From positions 124,001-188,000 of the forward strand of contig NZ_CP107835.1 of assembly GCF_036346595.1 (NCBI RefSeq): 64,000 bases of DNA, read 5' to 3'. A program made the translations under genes and the position numbers. Below, piece after piece: positions 53,591 through 62,901 of the stretch. The DNA is from Streptomyces sp. NBC_00525. GTDB taxonomy: Bacteria > Actinomycetota > Actinomycetes > Streptomycetales > Streptomycetaceae. How positions within the stretch are numbered: position 1 is the stretch's first letter; the number at the start of each line of letters is the position of its first letter. The notes below the pieces were generated by a model. That model searched no databases. It worked only from the letters and a program-made list of their open reading frames with translations, and was not told the DNA's origin.

Positions 53591-54400
53591 ATGAACAAGG
53601 TGACGTGTGCCGAACCGGTCCATGTGCCACGGCCGGACGGGCCCTGGCACGGAGTACGGGAGAACCTGGCCGCGCACGGCAACGCGGTGGTCTACACGAC
53701 GTGGAGCGAATGGCTGCCGACCGTCCTGACCAGCCCCCGGCTGCCCGAACTGCTCGGCGCGGACTGGGACCGCTACCGCCGTACCCCCGACCCCACCGTC
53801 CGCTACCGCTTCGCCGCCGCCCGGCTGCTCATCAAGTGCACGGCCGGGGCGGCCCTGGGGATCGAGCCGGAACAACTCGACCTGGCCTACCGGCTCGGCG
53901 GCCGCCCCTATCTGCGCGGCTTCGACCAGATCGAACTCAGCCTGTCGCACACCGGCGAGCTGATGGCCGTGGGGCTGAGCCGCACCGGCCGCATCGGCGT
54001 GGACGCGGAGCCGACCGGACGCGCGGTCCGGCTGGACCTGCTGGAGGCGCAGATCCTGACCGCCGTCGAGTCGGCGGAGATCGCGGAGCTGCCGGAGGAG
54101 CAGCGCGTGCCGCACGCCCTGCGGCTGTGGACCCTCAAGGAGGCGTACACCAAGGCACTGGGACAGGGACTGCGGCTGGGCTTCAAGGAGTTCGGCATCG
54201 GACGGGGGCTGAAGCTGCACGCCCCGGACGGCAGCGCCGCCACCCGCGGCGAGTGGGGCTTCGCCACGCACGAGGTCATGGGCCGCTATCTGGTGAGCAC
54301 CGCCTGCCACGACGCGGGACTGTGCACCGCCGACGACACGTCCGTCGGCACCATGCTCGACCGGGGCTTCCTGTCGGCGATGAGCATGGACACGGAGTGA
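53591..54400 (+). CDS. Sfp-type 4'-phosphopantetheinyl transferase
   Basis: A 269-residue PPTase that activates carrier proteins with CoA-derived phosphopantetheine. Key residues: LSLSHTGELMAVGLS, Asp138 and Glu140 in IGVDAEP (Mg binding), and WTLKEAYTKALGQGL (Trp180, Lys183, Glu184, Lys188). A GCAGGAGGCGACG ribosome-binding site precedes the ATG. It could modify the ACP at 62902 and the orphan carrier at 2129. Confidence 0.92.
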   Translation: MNKVTCAEPVHVPRPDGPWHGVRENLAAHGNAVVYTTWSEWLPTVLTSPRLPELLGADWDRYRRTPDPTVRYRFAAARLLIKCTAGAALGIEPEQLDLAYRLGGRPYLRGFDQIELSLSHTGELMAVGLSRTGRIGVDAEPTGRAVRLDLLEAQILTAVESAEIAELPEEQRVPHALRLWTLKEAYTKALGQGLRLGFKEFGIGRGLKLHAPDGSAATRGEWGFATHEVMGRYLVSTACHDAGLCTADDTSVGTMLDRGFLSAMSMDTE

Positions 54401-54548
54401 TCCGGTAGGACTCCACCGGTTCTGCGGTACTTCCCCGGCCACGTCAGCGGGCCGTCAGCGCCCCGGCAGCGGGTTGCGCCACGGTGGTCCGGGAGGTCCG
54501 CGCCCTGTGCGGCCGGGCCGCAGGGGACGAGTGCCGGAGGAGGCGAAC

Positions 54549-56093
54549 GTGGCGATGCCGAGTCGCCCGCGCGCGGAGCAGGGACAGGGCGGCCGCGCCG
54601 CGGAGCCGCCGTCCCTGCCGGTGACCCGGCAGCAGCGCGACCTGTTCCTCGACCCCCACGGACAGCAGGGAACCGGGCGGTACGTCGAACAGATCTCCTG
54701 GCACTGGCGGGGCCCCCTGGACGTCGGACGGTTCACGGCCGCCTGGCAGTCGGTCACCGACCGCGAGACGGTGTTGCGGGCCGCCTTCGCCGGAGACCCC
54801 GAACCGCACCTGGTGCTGCACGAACGGGCCGAGGCGGAGGTGGTCCGTCATCCCGCCGGCAGCGTCGGCTGGGACGAACTCGTGGAACGCGACCGGCTGC
54901 GCGGCTTCGACCTGCGCGACGCCGGCCCGCTGCGCGTCACCCTGCTCGACGAGCCCGCGGCGCCGCCGGCGCCCGAGGCGCGGCCGGACGACGACGGCGG
55001 CGGCACGGCGCCGGACGCCTCCGGGGCCGTCACCCGCGTCCTGCTCACCTTCCACCACGGGCTGCTCGACGCCTGGAGCGTGTTCGTCCTCATCGACGAG
55101 TTCTACCGCGCCTACCTCGCGGGCGGGGCGCTGCCCGGCGGCGAGCGGCGCCCCGACCTGCGGGACTGGTCCCGGTGGCTCGGCAGCCAGGACCAGGGGC
55201 CCGCCCGGGAGTTCTGGACCCGTGCCGTGCCCTCCGGCGCACCGGCCGTCCTGCCCGCCGCTCCCGGACCCGACACCGGCGAGTCCGGCTCCGGGCGCGC
55301 CGAGGGGCGGCTGACCGCCGCCGAGGCCGACCGGCTGCACCGCTGGGCCGCCGCCCGTTCCCTGCCCGATTCGAGCGCGCTGCAGGCGGTCTGGGCGCTG
55401 CTGCTGCACCGCGCCGCAGGGGCGGCCGGGCCCGCGCAGGTCGGCTTCGGCGTGACCGTCTCGGGGCGCGGCATCACCCTGGACGCCGTCGAGCGGCTGC
55501 CGGGGCCGCTGCGCTCCTGCCTGCCGATGTCCGTCCAGGTCGACCCCGCGCACCGGCTGCTCCAGCTGCTCACCGGGCTGCGCGACCGCGCCCTGGACAT
55601 GGCGGCGTACGAGTGGGTGTCGGCCGGGCAGATCCACGAGTGGACCGGCCGCGCGGCCACCGGCGGCGGCCGGCTGCTGGAGAGCGTCGTGGCGGTGGAG
55701 AGCCGGCCGCGCCGGCGGGCCGGGGTACGCGGCGAACTGGCCGTGGGCGGCGTACGGGTGGACCAGCCGAGGGCGAGCGGCGCGCACACCGCCTTCCCGG
55801 TCGCCCTGTTCGCGCACCGCGAGCCGAACGGCGCGCTGACCCTGAGCGCGCTGCACGACCGGGCCCGGATCTCGGCCGGCGACGCGGGCCGCCTGGTCGG
55901 GCACTGCGTACGGCTGCTCAACGAGCTGCCCCGCACCGACGAGCGGACCACGGTCGCCGAGGTGCTCGCCACGCTCACCGGACATCCGCTGCCGCGCATC
56001 GCCACCCCGCCGCGGCGCCGGGCGGACCGGCCGCATCCGCCGTACTCGATCGACGGGCGAGCGGCCGTCGAGCCGATTGCAAGCCGTTCTTGA
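54549..56093 (+). CDS. stand-alone condensation-domain protein
   Basis: A 514-residue protein of the NRPS condensation/CoA-dependent acyltransferase superfamily. The catalytic motif is HHGLLDAWS (His169, His170, Asp174), of the HHxxxD form with Ala after Asp. LPVTRQQRDLFL opens the domain, and a DGRAAVEP-type tail closes it. No adenylation or carrier domain is attached. It could form an amide or ester between a polyketide chain and an amine or alcohol. A GTG start follows GGAGGAGG. Confidence 0.85.
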   Translation: MAMPSRPRAEQGQGGRAAEPPSLPVTRQQRDLFLDPHGQQGTGRYVEQISWHWRGPLDVGRFTAAWQSVTDRETVLRAAFAGDPEPHLVLHERAEAEVVRHPAGSVGWDELVERDRLRGFDLRDAGPLRVTLLDEPAAPPAPEARPDDDGGGTAPDASGAVTRVLLTFHHGLLDAWSVFVLIDEFYRAYLAGGALPGGERRPDLRDWSRWLGSQDQGPAREFWTRAVPSGAPAVLPAAPGPDTGESGSGRAEGRLTAAEADRLHRWAAARSLPDSSALQAVWALLLHRAAGAAGPAQVGFGVTVSGRGITLDAVERLPGPLRSCLPMSVQVDPAHRLLQLLTGLRDRALDMAAYEWVSAGQIHEWTGRAATGGGRLLESVVAVESRPRRRAGVRGELAVGGVRVDQPRASGAHTAFPVALFAHREPNGALTLSALHDRARISAGDAGRLVGHCVRLLNELPRTDERTTVAEVLATLTGHPLPRIATPPRRRADRPHPPYSIDGRAAVEPIASRS

Positions 56094-56130
56094 CACCGTT
56101 GGGCGACACCACACGCTGAAGGAGTTGCCC

Positions 56131-56271
56131 ATGTCAGACGAGGAGTTCCGCGAGATCGATATGGCCGTGTTCGGGATGGTGCCCGTGGGCACGGCCCCAC
56201 CGCTGCGGCTGGCCGGTGCCGACTCCGACGACGACACCGAGTTCTTCACCATCGTCCGAGGCATCGACTAG
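56131..56271 (+). CDS. 46-residue acidic peptide in the PKS operon
   Basis: A short gene with an excellent ribosome-binding site (AAGGAG, 6 bases before ATG) between the condensation-domain and reductase genes (37 and 17 bases away). The peptide is acidic (SDEEFREID, then DSDDDTEFF) with a hydrophobic centre (MAVFGMVPVGTAPP). There is no Cys, no signal and no recognised family. It could be a scaffold, a leader-bearing precursor or a small subunit. The clean spacing argues that it is real. Confidence 0.7.
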   Translation: MSDEEFREIDMAVFGMVPVGTAPPLRLAGADSDDDTEFFTIVRGID

Positions 56272-56288
56272 CCGGGGAGGGACGCACC

Positions 56289-56705
56289 ATGCCGACGTCG
56301 AAGCGGAAGAGCCGGCCCGAGGTGTCCGCCTCGGTCGAGGCGTTCCTCGGTGACCGCCGGTACGTGGCCACGCTCACCACCGTCCGGCCGGACGGGACGC
56401 TCCACACGGCGCCCGTGCGGTTCACCTGGGACGCGGAGAGCGGCCTCGCCCGGGTCATGACGGTGGTCTCCTCGCGCAAGGCCAGGAACCTGCTCGCCAC
56501 CTCGGGCGGCCGGGTGACGCTGTGCCAGGTGCAGGGCTTCACCTGGGTCACCCTCGAAGGCACCGGCACCGTCGTCACGGAGCCGGACCGGGTGGCCGAG
56601 GGGGCCCGGCGGTATGCCGAACGCTACTGGTCGGGGCCGCCGGACCCGCCCGGCCGGGTGGTCATCGAGATCGAGGTGGACCGGGTACTCAGCCTCAACA
56701 CGTGA
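56289..56705 (+). CDS. PPOX-class flavin/F420-dependent oxidoreductase
   Basis: A 138-residue split-barrel protein of the pyridoxamine-phosphate-oxidase-like family: RRYVATLTTVRPDGTLHTAPVRFTWD, then SSRKARNLLATSGGRVTLCQV and GTVVTEPDRV. These bind FMN or F420 and often reduce or oxidise small aromatics. GGGGAGGG precedes the ATG. It is last in the operon and is closed by a 69-base hairpin. Confidence 0.85.
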   Translation: MPTSKRKSRPEVSASVEAFLGDRRYVATLTTVRPDGTLHTAPVRFTWDAESGLARVMTVVSSRKARNLLATSGGRVTLCQVQGFTWVTLEGTGTVVTEPDRVAEGARRYAERYWSGPPDPPGRVVIEIEVDRVLSLNT

Positions 56706-56714
56706 GGAAGGCAA

Positions 56715-56783
56715 GCCGGAAAGGCGGGTGCGCGGCGGCGCCGGGAGATCTTCCCGGCGCCGCCGCGCACCCGCCTTTCCGGC
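56715..56783. terminator. 32-bp perfect-stem terminator
   Basis: Arms 56715-56746 and 56752-56783 are perfectly complementary over 32 bp with a 5-base loop (GATCT). It lies between convergent genes and should stop transcription from both sides. No U-tract. Confidence 0.88.
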
Positions 56784-56803
56784 CGGACGGCGGCCGGGCC
56801 CGC

Positions 56804-57319
56804 TCAGGCGCCCTTCGGGGGCGGGGTCCCGTCCGCCCAGAGCAGCCGGAACGACAGCCGGGTCAGCCGCCAGCCCTGCGGGGTGCGCCGGGCCTCGCCG
56901 TCGACGAACGTGCCGGTGGCGAACAGCGGCGGCAACTCGCCCTGCGAGCGCGCGTGCTGCGGCTGGTGGACGTGCGTGCACAGCACGTTGGCCCGCAGCG
57001 TAGCCCGGTCGCCGTCCAGGACGACCAGGGCCGGCGAGCCCAGGTGCTGGGTGGCGGCGAAGGCCGACAGGGAGGCGCGGTGGAACTCCGCCATGCCCTC
57101 GGCGCCCTCGTGCCGGCTCATCGGGGGGAAGGCGACGACGGCGTCCGGCGCGAACAGCCGCGCCGCCCAGTCGTCGTCGAGCTTCTCGTCGTCGAGCGAG
57201 AGCAGATAGTGGTCCAGCAGGGCCGCCACGAGGGCACGGGACTCGGCCGGGGTCTCCGCGGCCGGGGCGGCGAGGACGGGTGGGTCGGCGAGGTCGGCGG
57301 GAATCTGAGTGGAGGTCAT
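56804..57319 (-). CDS. SnoaL-like / NTF2-fold protein
   Basis: A 171-residue NTF2/SnoaL-fold protein related to 3797-4276: ALLDHYLLSLDDEKLDDDWAARLF, NVLCTHVHQ and GWRLTRLSFRLLWADGTPP. Position within an aromatic PKS cluster fits a cyclase, hydratase or small-molecule-binding role. The start MTSTQIPADL has no strong Shine-Dalgarno sequence. It diverges from the FAD monooxygenase. Confidence 0.82.
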   Translation of the reverse strand: MTSTQIPADLADPPVLAAPAAETPAESRALVAALLDHYLLSLDDEKLDDDWAARLFAPDAVVAFPPMSRHEGAEGMAEFHRASLSAFAATQHLGSPALVVLDGDRATLRANVLCTHVHQPQHARSQGELPPLFATGTFVDGEARRTPQGWRLTRLSFRLLWADGTPPPKGA

Positions 57320-57381
57320 GCCCGAGCATGCGCCCGCACGCACCCGCGCGGGCAACCCCGTACCGCCGGGACCCGGGGAGT

Positions 57382-57399
57382 TCTGACGAAGATCTGACG
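57382..57399 (+). promoter_or_regulatory. candidate SARP binding repeats
   Basis: TCTGACG at 57382-57388 and 57393-57399 are exact heptamers on an 11-bp pitch, the spacing SARPs use; a third TCTGACA begins at 57413. They lie in the divergent region upstream of the oxygenase operon. No clear -10 at the ideal distance. Confidence 0.45.
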
Positions 57400-57507
57400 T
57401 GGCCGGCCTTTCTCTGACATTCCTTTTCAAAGGCATGTACAGATCGCTATTTACGCTCCGGCTGAACCCTCGCGATACTTGGGCCTACACCAGTGGGAAG
57501 AGGGCAG

Positions 57508-58980
57508 ATGAGCACCTTTGATACGGACGTCGTTGTCGTGGGGGCCGGCCCCACCGGACTCATGCTCGCGGGCGAATTGAGGCTCAATGGAGTCTCCGTC
57601 ATTGTGCTCGACAAGCTTACGGAACCCATTCAGGAATCCCGTGCTCTCGGTTTTTCGGCACGTACGATCGAGGAATTCGCGCAGCGCGGTCTGATTTCCC
57701 GCTTCGGTGAGGTCGGCGTCATACCCGTCGGCCACTTCGGTGGTGTCCCGCTCGACTACCGGGTGCTGGAGGGCGGCTCCTACGGCGCACGCGGCATCCC
57801 GCAGGCCCGCACCGAGGGCGTCCTCGGCGGCTGGGCCCGCGAACTCGGGGCCGAGATCCGCCGCGGCGTCGAGGTCGTCGGCCTCGACCAGGACGACGAC
57901 GGCGTCACCGTGACCGCCACCACCGCCGACGGCGACCTGAGCCTGCGCGCCCGGCACGTGGTCGGCGCCGACGGCGCCCGCAGCATCGTGCGCAAGCTCA
58001 CCGGCATCGGGTTCCCCGGCACCGAGCCCGCCATCGAACTCCGCTTCGCCGACGTCGCCGGCATCCAGCTGCGCCCCCGCTTCAGCGGCGAGCGCGTCCC
58101 CGGCGGCATGGTCATGGTCATCCCGATGGGGCCGGACCGCGCGCGGGTCATCTACTTCGACAACACCCGGCCGCTGCGCACCGCCGAGGGCCCCCTCACC
58201 TTCGACGAGGTCGTCGAGACCTGGCAGCGCCTGACCGGCGAGGACCTCTCCGGCGCCACCCCGCTGTGGGTCAGCTCCACCACCGACAACTCCCGCCAGG
58301 CCGCCGAGTACCGGCGCGGCCGGGTCTTCCTCGCCGGCGACGCCGCGCACATCCACCTGCCCATCGGGGCGCAGGGCATGAGCGCGGGCATCCAGGACGC
58401 GGTGAACCTCGGCTGGAAGCTGGCCCTGGACGTCAAGGGGCAGGCGCCCGAAGGACTGCTCGACACCTACCACGCCGAGCGGCACCCGGTCGGCGCCCGC
58501 ATCCTGGCCAACACCCTCGCCCAGCGCATCCTCTACCTCGGCGGCGACGACATCGCCCCGATGCGAGAGGTCTTCACCGAGCTGGTCGAACACCACGAGT
58601 CGGTCCGCCGGCACCTGGCCGGCATGGTCACCGGCCTCGACATCCGCCACGAGACGGTTCCGGGCGACCACCCGCTGCTCGGCCGGCGGCTGCCCGACCG
58701 CGAACTGGCCGCGGACGGCGAGAAGACCACCGCCTTCGCGCTGCTGGCCGCCGGACGGGCCGTGCTCCTGGACCTCAGCGACGGCCCCGCGCTGCGCGAG
58801 GCGGCGGCCGGCTGGACGGACCGCGTCGACGTGCTCGCCATCGACTTCCCCGACTGCGCCGCGCCGGTCGACGCCATCCTCGTCCGGCCCGACGGCTACG
58901 TGGCCTGGGTGGCGCCCCTCGGCGCCGGACCCGCAGGCCTCAGCGACTCCCTCTCCCACTGGTTCGGTCCCGCACAGTAG
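57508..58980 (+). CDS. FAD-dependent polyketide monooxygenase
   Basis: A 490-residue class A flavin hydroxylase like those of angucycline pathways (JadH/LanE/UrdE type). VVVGAGPTGLMLAGELRLNGVSVIVLDK binds FAD, GADGARSIVRKLTGIGFPG is the middle motif, and LAGDAAHIHLPIGAQGMSAGIQDAVNLGWKLA the second FAD motif. A thioredoxin-like C-terminus ends VRPDGYVAWVAP. GGGAAGAGGG precedes the ATG. It hydroxylates the polycyclic intermediate. Related to 29752-31278. Confidence 0.92.
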   Translation: MSTFDTDVVVVGAGPTGLMLAGELRLNGVSVIVLDKLTEPIQESRALGFSARTIEEFAQRGLISRFGEVGVIPVGHFGGVPLDYRVLEGGSYGARGIPQARTEGVLGGWARELGAEIRRGVEVVGLDQDDDGVTVTATTADGDLSLRARHVVGADGARSIVRKLTGIGFPGTEPAIELRFADVAGIQLRPRFSGERVPGGMVMVIPMGPDRARVIYFDNTRPLRTAEGPLTFDEVVETWQRLTGEDLSGATPLWVSSTTDNSRQAAEYRRGRVFLAGDAAHIHLPIGAQGMSAGIQDAVNLGWKLALDVKGQAPEGLLDTYHAERHPVGARILANTLAQRILYLGGDDIAPMREVFTELVEHHESVRRHLAGMVTGLDIRHETVPGDHPLLGRRLPDRELAADGEKTTAFALLAAGRAVLLDLSDGPALREAAAGWTDRVDVLAIDFPDCAAPVDAILVRPDGYVAWVAPLGAGPAGLSDSLSHWFGPAQ

Positions 58981-59027
58981 GCGCGTTCCGCCCGGTTTCG
59001 TCCCATCTCCGAAGGAAGCGAAGAAGA

Positions 59028-59726
59028 ATGCCTTTCATCTCTGTCGAGGACAATCACCTGACCGTCCTCAACCTCTTCACGACCGACAAGCCCGAGAACC
59101 AGGACCGACTGATCGAGGAGATGACGAAGATCGTCGACGCGGCCGCGTACGAGGGCTGGATGTCCTCCACGGTCCACGCGGGCGTCGATCTGCCGGGCAC
59201 CGCGAACTTCATCCAGTGGCGCAGCGGCGAGGACCTGGAGAAGCGGTACTCGGGCGAGGAGTTCAAGCACCGCACCCTGCCGGTCTTCTCCGAGATCACC
59301 ACCTCGATCCGGCTCCTGCAGAACGAGGTCGTCTACGTCCTGACCTCCGAGGCGCTCGGCGGCAAGGTCGAGATCGGCCCGCACCGCGACGACTACACCT
59401 GCATCTCCGTCTTCACCGTCCGCCCCGACGGACAGGACGAGGCCGTCGACGCCCTCGGCGCCGGCCAGGAGTACTTCAAGGACCTGCCGGGCTTCCGTTC
59501 GCACGTCGTCCTCAAGGGCCTGCGGGCCCGCGGCCTGGACGGCACCTTCGTCGTCTCCTACTCGCAGTGGGACAGCAAGGAGGCTTTCGAGGCCTACCGC
59601 GACCAGCCCGCCGAGGAGCAGCCCGAGGCCCGCAAGGCCGCCGTGGCCCGCATCCGCGCCGTGGTCGAGGGCACCCCGACCACCAACACCTACCAGGTGG
59701 TCCGCACCCGCGCCGCCGGCGAGTGA
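59028..59726 (+). CDS. two-domain ABM (antibiotic biosynthesis monooxygenase-like) protein
   Basis: A 232-residue protein with two ferredoxin-like ABM domains: [27 protein letters not shown]...[15 protein letters not shown] and [42 protein letters not shown]...[11 protein letters not shown]. Members are cofactor-free anthrone oxygenases or cyclase helpers in aromatic polyketide pathways. It lies 47 bases after the FAD monooxygenase and is followed by a hairpin. Confidence 0.85.
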   Translation: MPFISVEDNHLTVLNLFTTDKPENQDRLIEEMTKIVDAAAYEGWMSSTVHAGVDLPGTANFIQWRSGEDLEKRYSGEEFKHRTLPVFSEITTSIRLLQNEVVYVLTSEALGGKVEIGPHRDDYTCISVFTVRPDGQDEAVDALGAGQEYFKDLPGFRSHVVLKGLRARGLDGTFVVSYSQWDSKEAFEAYRDQPAEEQPEARKAAVARIRAVVEGTPTTNTYQVVRTRAAGE

Positions 59727-59760
59727 CCGGCGCGCCGGCGACGGCGCGACCGGTCCGCAG

Positions 59761-59810
59761 ACGTACGGGACGTCCGGCTCCCCCCTCCGGGAGGCGGGCG
59801 TCCCGTACGT
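59761..59810. terminator. hairpin after the ABM gene
   Basis: ACGTACGGGACG and its inverse form a 12-bp perfect stem with a 26-base GC-rich loop. It separates the oxygenase pair from the cyclase-KS operon, implying a promoter in 59811-60004. Confidence 0.65.
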
Positions 59811-60004
59811 GTGTCCGGGGGCGCGCGCACCCGCCCGTCCGCCGCCGCACCCGGCTCCGGTGGAATTCGAGAATCCCCCGGTCGCGCCGCTACTTCCGTG
59901 CGGGACTGTCAAGGCGGGTGACGAGTCCATTCCCGGCCACGAATGTCCCGAGGACCCGGCCTTTCCGCGATCCCTCCCACGCAACCGCCGAGGAGTTAAA
60001 CCTT

Positions 60005-60334
60005 ATGCACAGCACGCTGATTGTCGCCCGGATGGCAGCTGCATCAGCCACCGATGTGGCCAAGATGTTCTCCGAATTCGATGCGACGGACATGCCTCAC
60101 CGCATGGGGACGCGGCGCCGCCAGCTGTTCTCGTACCGGGGTCTCTATTTCCACCTCCAGGACTTCGACGAGGACAACGGGGGAGAGCTGATCGAGCAGG
60201 CCAAGACGGACCCGCGCTTCATGCGGATCAGCGAGGACCTCAAGCCGTTCATCGAGGCGTACGACCCGAAGACCTGGCGCTCGCCGGCCGACGCCATGGC
60301 GCAGCGCTTCTACACGTGGGAGGCGCAGGCGTGA
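60005..60334 (+). CDS. TcmI-type polyketide cyclase
   Basis: A 109-residue cyclase of the TcmI/JadI family: [56 protein letters not shown] and a C-terminal [26 protein letters not shown]. The family closes later rings of aromatic polyketides. GAGGAG precedes the ATG. It overlaps KS-alpha set 2 by GTGA, the order seen in angucycline clusters. Confidence 0.92.
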   Translation: MHSTLIVARMAAASATDVAKMFSEFDATDMPHRMGTRRRQLFSYRGLYFHLQDFDEDNGGELIEQAKTDPRFMRISEDLKPFIEAYDPKTWRSPADAMAQRFYTWEAQA

Positions 60335-61602
60335 ACCGCCGACGCGTAGCCATCACCGGCATCGAGGTGATCGCGCCCGGCGGTGTGGGCAGGGAGAACT
60401 TCTGGTCCCTGCTGAGCGAGGGCCGCACGGCCACCCGCGGGATCACCTTCTTCGACCCGGCGCAGTTCCGCTCCCGGGTCGCCGCCGAGGTCGACTTCGA
60501 CCCGTACGCGCACGGCCTGACGCCGCAGGAGGTGCGCCGCCTCGACCGGGCCGCGCAGTTCGCCGTCGTCGCCTCGCGCGGCGCGGTCGCCGACAGCGGC
60601 ATCGACCTCGGGGGCTACGACCCCCACCGGGTCGGCGTCACCGTGGGCAGCGCCGTGGGCGCCACCATGGGCCTGGACGAGGAGTACCGGGTCGTCTCCG
60701 ACGGCGGCCGGCTCGACCTCGTCGACCACGCGTACGCGGTGCCGCATCTGTACGACTACATGGTGCCGAGCTCCTTCGCGTCCGAGGTCGCCTGGGCCGT
60801 CGGCGCCGAGGGCCCCTCCACCGTGGTCTCCACCGGCTGCACCTCCGGCATCGACTCGGTGGGCTACGCCGTCGAGCTGGTGCGCGAGGGCACCGCGGAC
60901 GTCGTGATCGCCGGCTCCTCCGACGCGCCGATCTCGCCGATCACGATGGCCTGCTTCGACGCGATCAAGGCGACCACCCCGCGGTTCGACGACCCCGGAC
61001 GCGCCTCCCGGCCCTTCGACGGCACCCGCAACGGCTTCGTCCTGGGCGAGGGCACCGCCTTCTTCGTCCTGGAGGAGCTGGAGAGCGCCAGGAAGCGCGG
61101 CGCCCACATCTACGCGGAGATCGCCGGCTACGCCACCCGCTCCAACGCGTACCACATGACGGGCCTGCGCCCCGACGGCGTCGAGATGTCCGAGGCCATC
61201 AACCTGGCGCTCGCCGAAGCCCGGATGAACCCGGAGACCATCGACTACATCAACGCGCACGGCTCGGGCACCAAGCAGAACGACCGGCACGAGACGGCCG
61301 CGTTCAAGCGCAGCCTCGGCGACCACGCCTACCGCACCCCGGTCAGCTCCATCAAGTCGATGGTCGGTCACTCGCTGGGTGCCATCGGCTCCATCGAGAT
61401 CGCCGCATCGGCCCTGGCCATGGAGTACGACGTCGTGCCCCCGACGGCCAATCTGAGCACGCCCGACCCCGAGTGCGACCTCGACTACGTTCCCGTGACC
61501 GCGCGAGACCAGCCCGTCGACGCGGTCCTCACGGTCGGCAGCGGATTCGGCGGCTTCCAGAGCGCCATGGTGCTGGCCAGCCCCGAAAGGATTCTCGTAT
61601 GA
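60331..61602 (+). CDS. type II PKS ketosynthase alpha, set 2
   Basis: A 423-residue KS-alpha with Cys170 (STGCTSGID), His310 (INAHGSGT) and His347 (VGHSLGA) intact. Sequence and context (cyclase-KS-CLF-ACP-KR) fit the core minimal PKS of an angucycline-like pathway. Paralogous to set 1 over its full length but distinct in places (for example [14 protein letters not shown] region). ATGA overlap with the CLF. Confidence 0.94.
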   Translation: MNRRRVAITGIEVIAPGGVGRENFWSLLSEGRTATRGITFFDPAQFRSRVAAEVDFDPYAHGLTPQEVRRLDRAAQFAVVASRGAVADSGIDLGGYDPHRVGVTVGSAVGATMGLDEEYRVVSDGGRLDLVDHAYAVPHLYDYMVPSSFASEVAWAVGAEGPSTVVSTGCTSGIDSVGYAVELVREGTADVVIAGSSDAPISPITMACFDAIKATTPRFDDPGRASRPFDGTRNGFVLGEGTAFFVLEELESARKRGAHIYAEIAGYATRSNAYHMTGLRPDGVEMSEAINLALAEARMNPETIDYINAHGSGTKQNDRHETAAFKRSLGDHAYRTPVSSIKSMVGHSLGAIGSIEIAASALAMEYDVVPPTANLSTPDPECDLDYVPVTARDQPVDAVLTVGSGFGGFQSAMVLASPERILV

Positions 61603-62813
61603 CCACGTCGGTGGTGGTGACCGGTCTGGGCGTCGTCTCGCCCAACGGGCTCGGCGCCGAGGACTACTGGGACGCGACCCTGGGCGGGAAGAACGGCATC
61701 GGCCGCATCACCCGCTTCGACCCGGCCGGCTACCCGTCCGTGCTGGCCGGCGAGGTCCCCGGCTTCGTGGCCGAGGACCATCTGCCCAGCCGGCTGCTGC
61801 CGCAGACCGACCGGGTCACCCGGCTCGCGCTGGTCGCCACGGACTGGGCGCTCGCGGACGCGGGCGTCGACCCCGGGGAGCGGCCCGAGTTCGACATGGG
61901 CGTCATCACGGCGTCCGCCGCCGGCGGCTTCGAGTTCGGCCAGGGCGAGCTGCAGAACCTGTGGGCGCGGGGCAGCCAGTACGTCTCCGCGTACCAGTCC
62001 TTCGCCTGGTTCTACGCCGTCAACAGCGGCCAGATCTCGATCCGCAACGGGATGAAGGGCCCCTCCGGCGTCGTCGTCAGCGAGGGCGCCGGCGGCCTCG
62101 ACGCCGTCGCCCAGGCCCGCCGGCAGATCCGCAAGGGCACCCCGCTGATCGTCACCGGCGGCGTGGACGCCTCGATCTGCACCTGGGGCTGGGCCGCCCA
62201 GCTGTCCACCGGCAGGCTCAGCACCAGCGACGAACCCACCCGCGCCTACCTGCCCTTCGACCGCGACGCCGGCGGCTACGTGCCCGGCGAGGGCGGCGCG
62301 ATCCTCATCGCCGAGGACGCGGAAACGGCCCGCACGCGCGGCGCCCGCATCTACGGCGAGATCGCCGGCTACGGAGCCACGATGGACCCCCGGCCGGGCA
62401 GCGGCCGCGAACCGGGCCTGCGCAAGGCGATCGAGGTCGCGCTCGCCGACGCCGGGACCGCGCCCGGCGAGGTGGACGCGGTCTTCGCCGACGGGGCCGG
62501 CGAGCCCGCCCTCGACCGCGTCGAGGCCGACGCGATCAGCGCCGTCCTCGGCCCCCGCACCGTCCCGGTGACCGTGCCCAAGACCATGACGGGCCGCCTG
62601 TACTCGGGCGCCTCGCCGCTGGACCTGGCCGCCGCCTTCCTCTCGATCCGCGACGGGGTCGTCCCGCCCACCGTGCACGTCGACCCGTGCCCGGACTACC
62701 CCCTGGACCTGGTCCTCGGCCGGCCGCGCGAGGTCCGGGTGCGCACCGCGCTCGTCCTGGCCCGCGGCAGCGGCGGCTTCAACTCCGCCATGGTCGTACG
62801 CGCAGCGGACTAG
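61599..62813 (+). CDS. chain-length factor (KS-beta), set 2
   Basis: A 404-residue CLF partner of the upstream KS. The residue that replaces the KS active-site Cys is Gly163 ([13 protein letters not shown]) rather than the usual Gln (set 1 has Gln182 in the same context). The rest of the protein is standard. The change is in the sequence as given (GAG-GGC-GCC at 62092-62100 region). Confidence 0.92.
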   Translation: MTTSVVVTGLGVVSPNGLGAEDYWDATLGGKNGIGRITRFDPAGYPSVLAGEVPGFVAEDHLPSRLLPQTDRVTRLALVATDWALADAGVDPGERPEFDMGVITASAAGGFEFGQGELQNLWARGSQYVSAYQSFAWFYAVNSGQISIRNGMKGPSGVVVSEGAGGLDAVAQARRQIRKGTPLIVTGGVDASICTWGWAAQLSTGRLSTSDEPTRAYLPFDRDAGGYVPGEGGAILIAEDAETARTRGARIYGEIAGYGATMDPRPGSGREPGLRKAIEVALADAGTAPGEVDAVFADGAGEPALDRVEADAISAVLGPRTVPVTVPKTMTGRLYSGASPLDLAAAFLSIRDGVVPPTVHVDPCPDYPLDLVLGRPREVRVRTALVLARGSGGFNSAMVVRAAD

Positions 62814-62901
62814 AGCCCCGAACGGCGGGCGGCCCCGCCCGGGGGCCACCCGCCGCCCACGCACCGACCCACACCACCTCACGGACGAAAAGGACTTCCA
62901 C

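Noticed and set aside
54444..56264. A 606-codon minus-strand frame across the condensation-domain gene
   Set aside because: Antisense shadow. The plus strand has the HHxxxD motif, a good ribosome-binding site and operon spacing.
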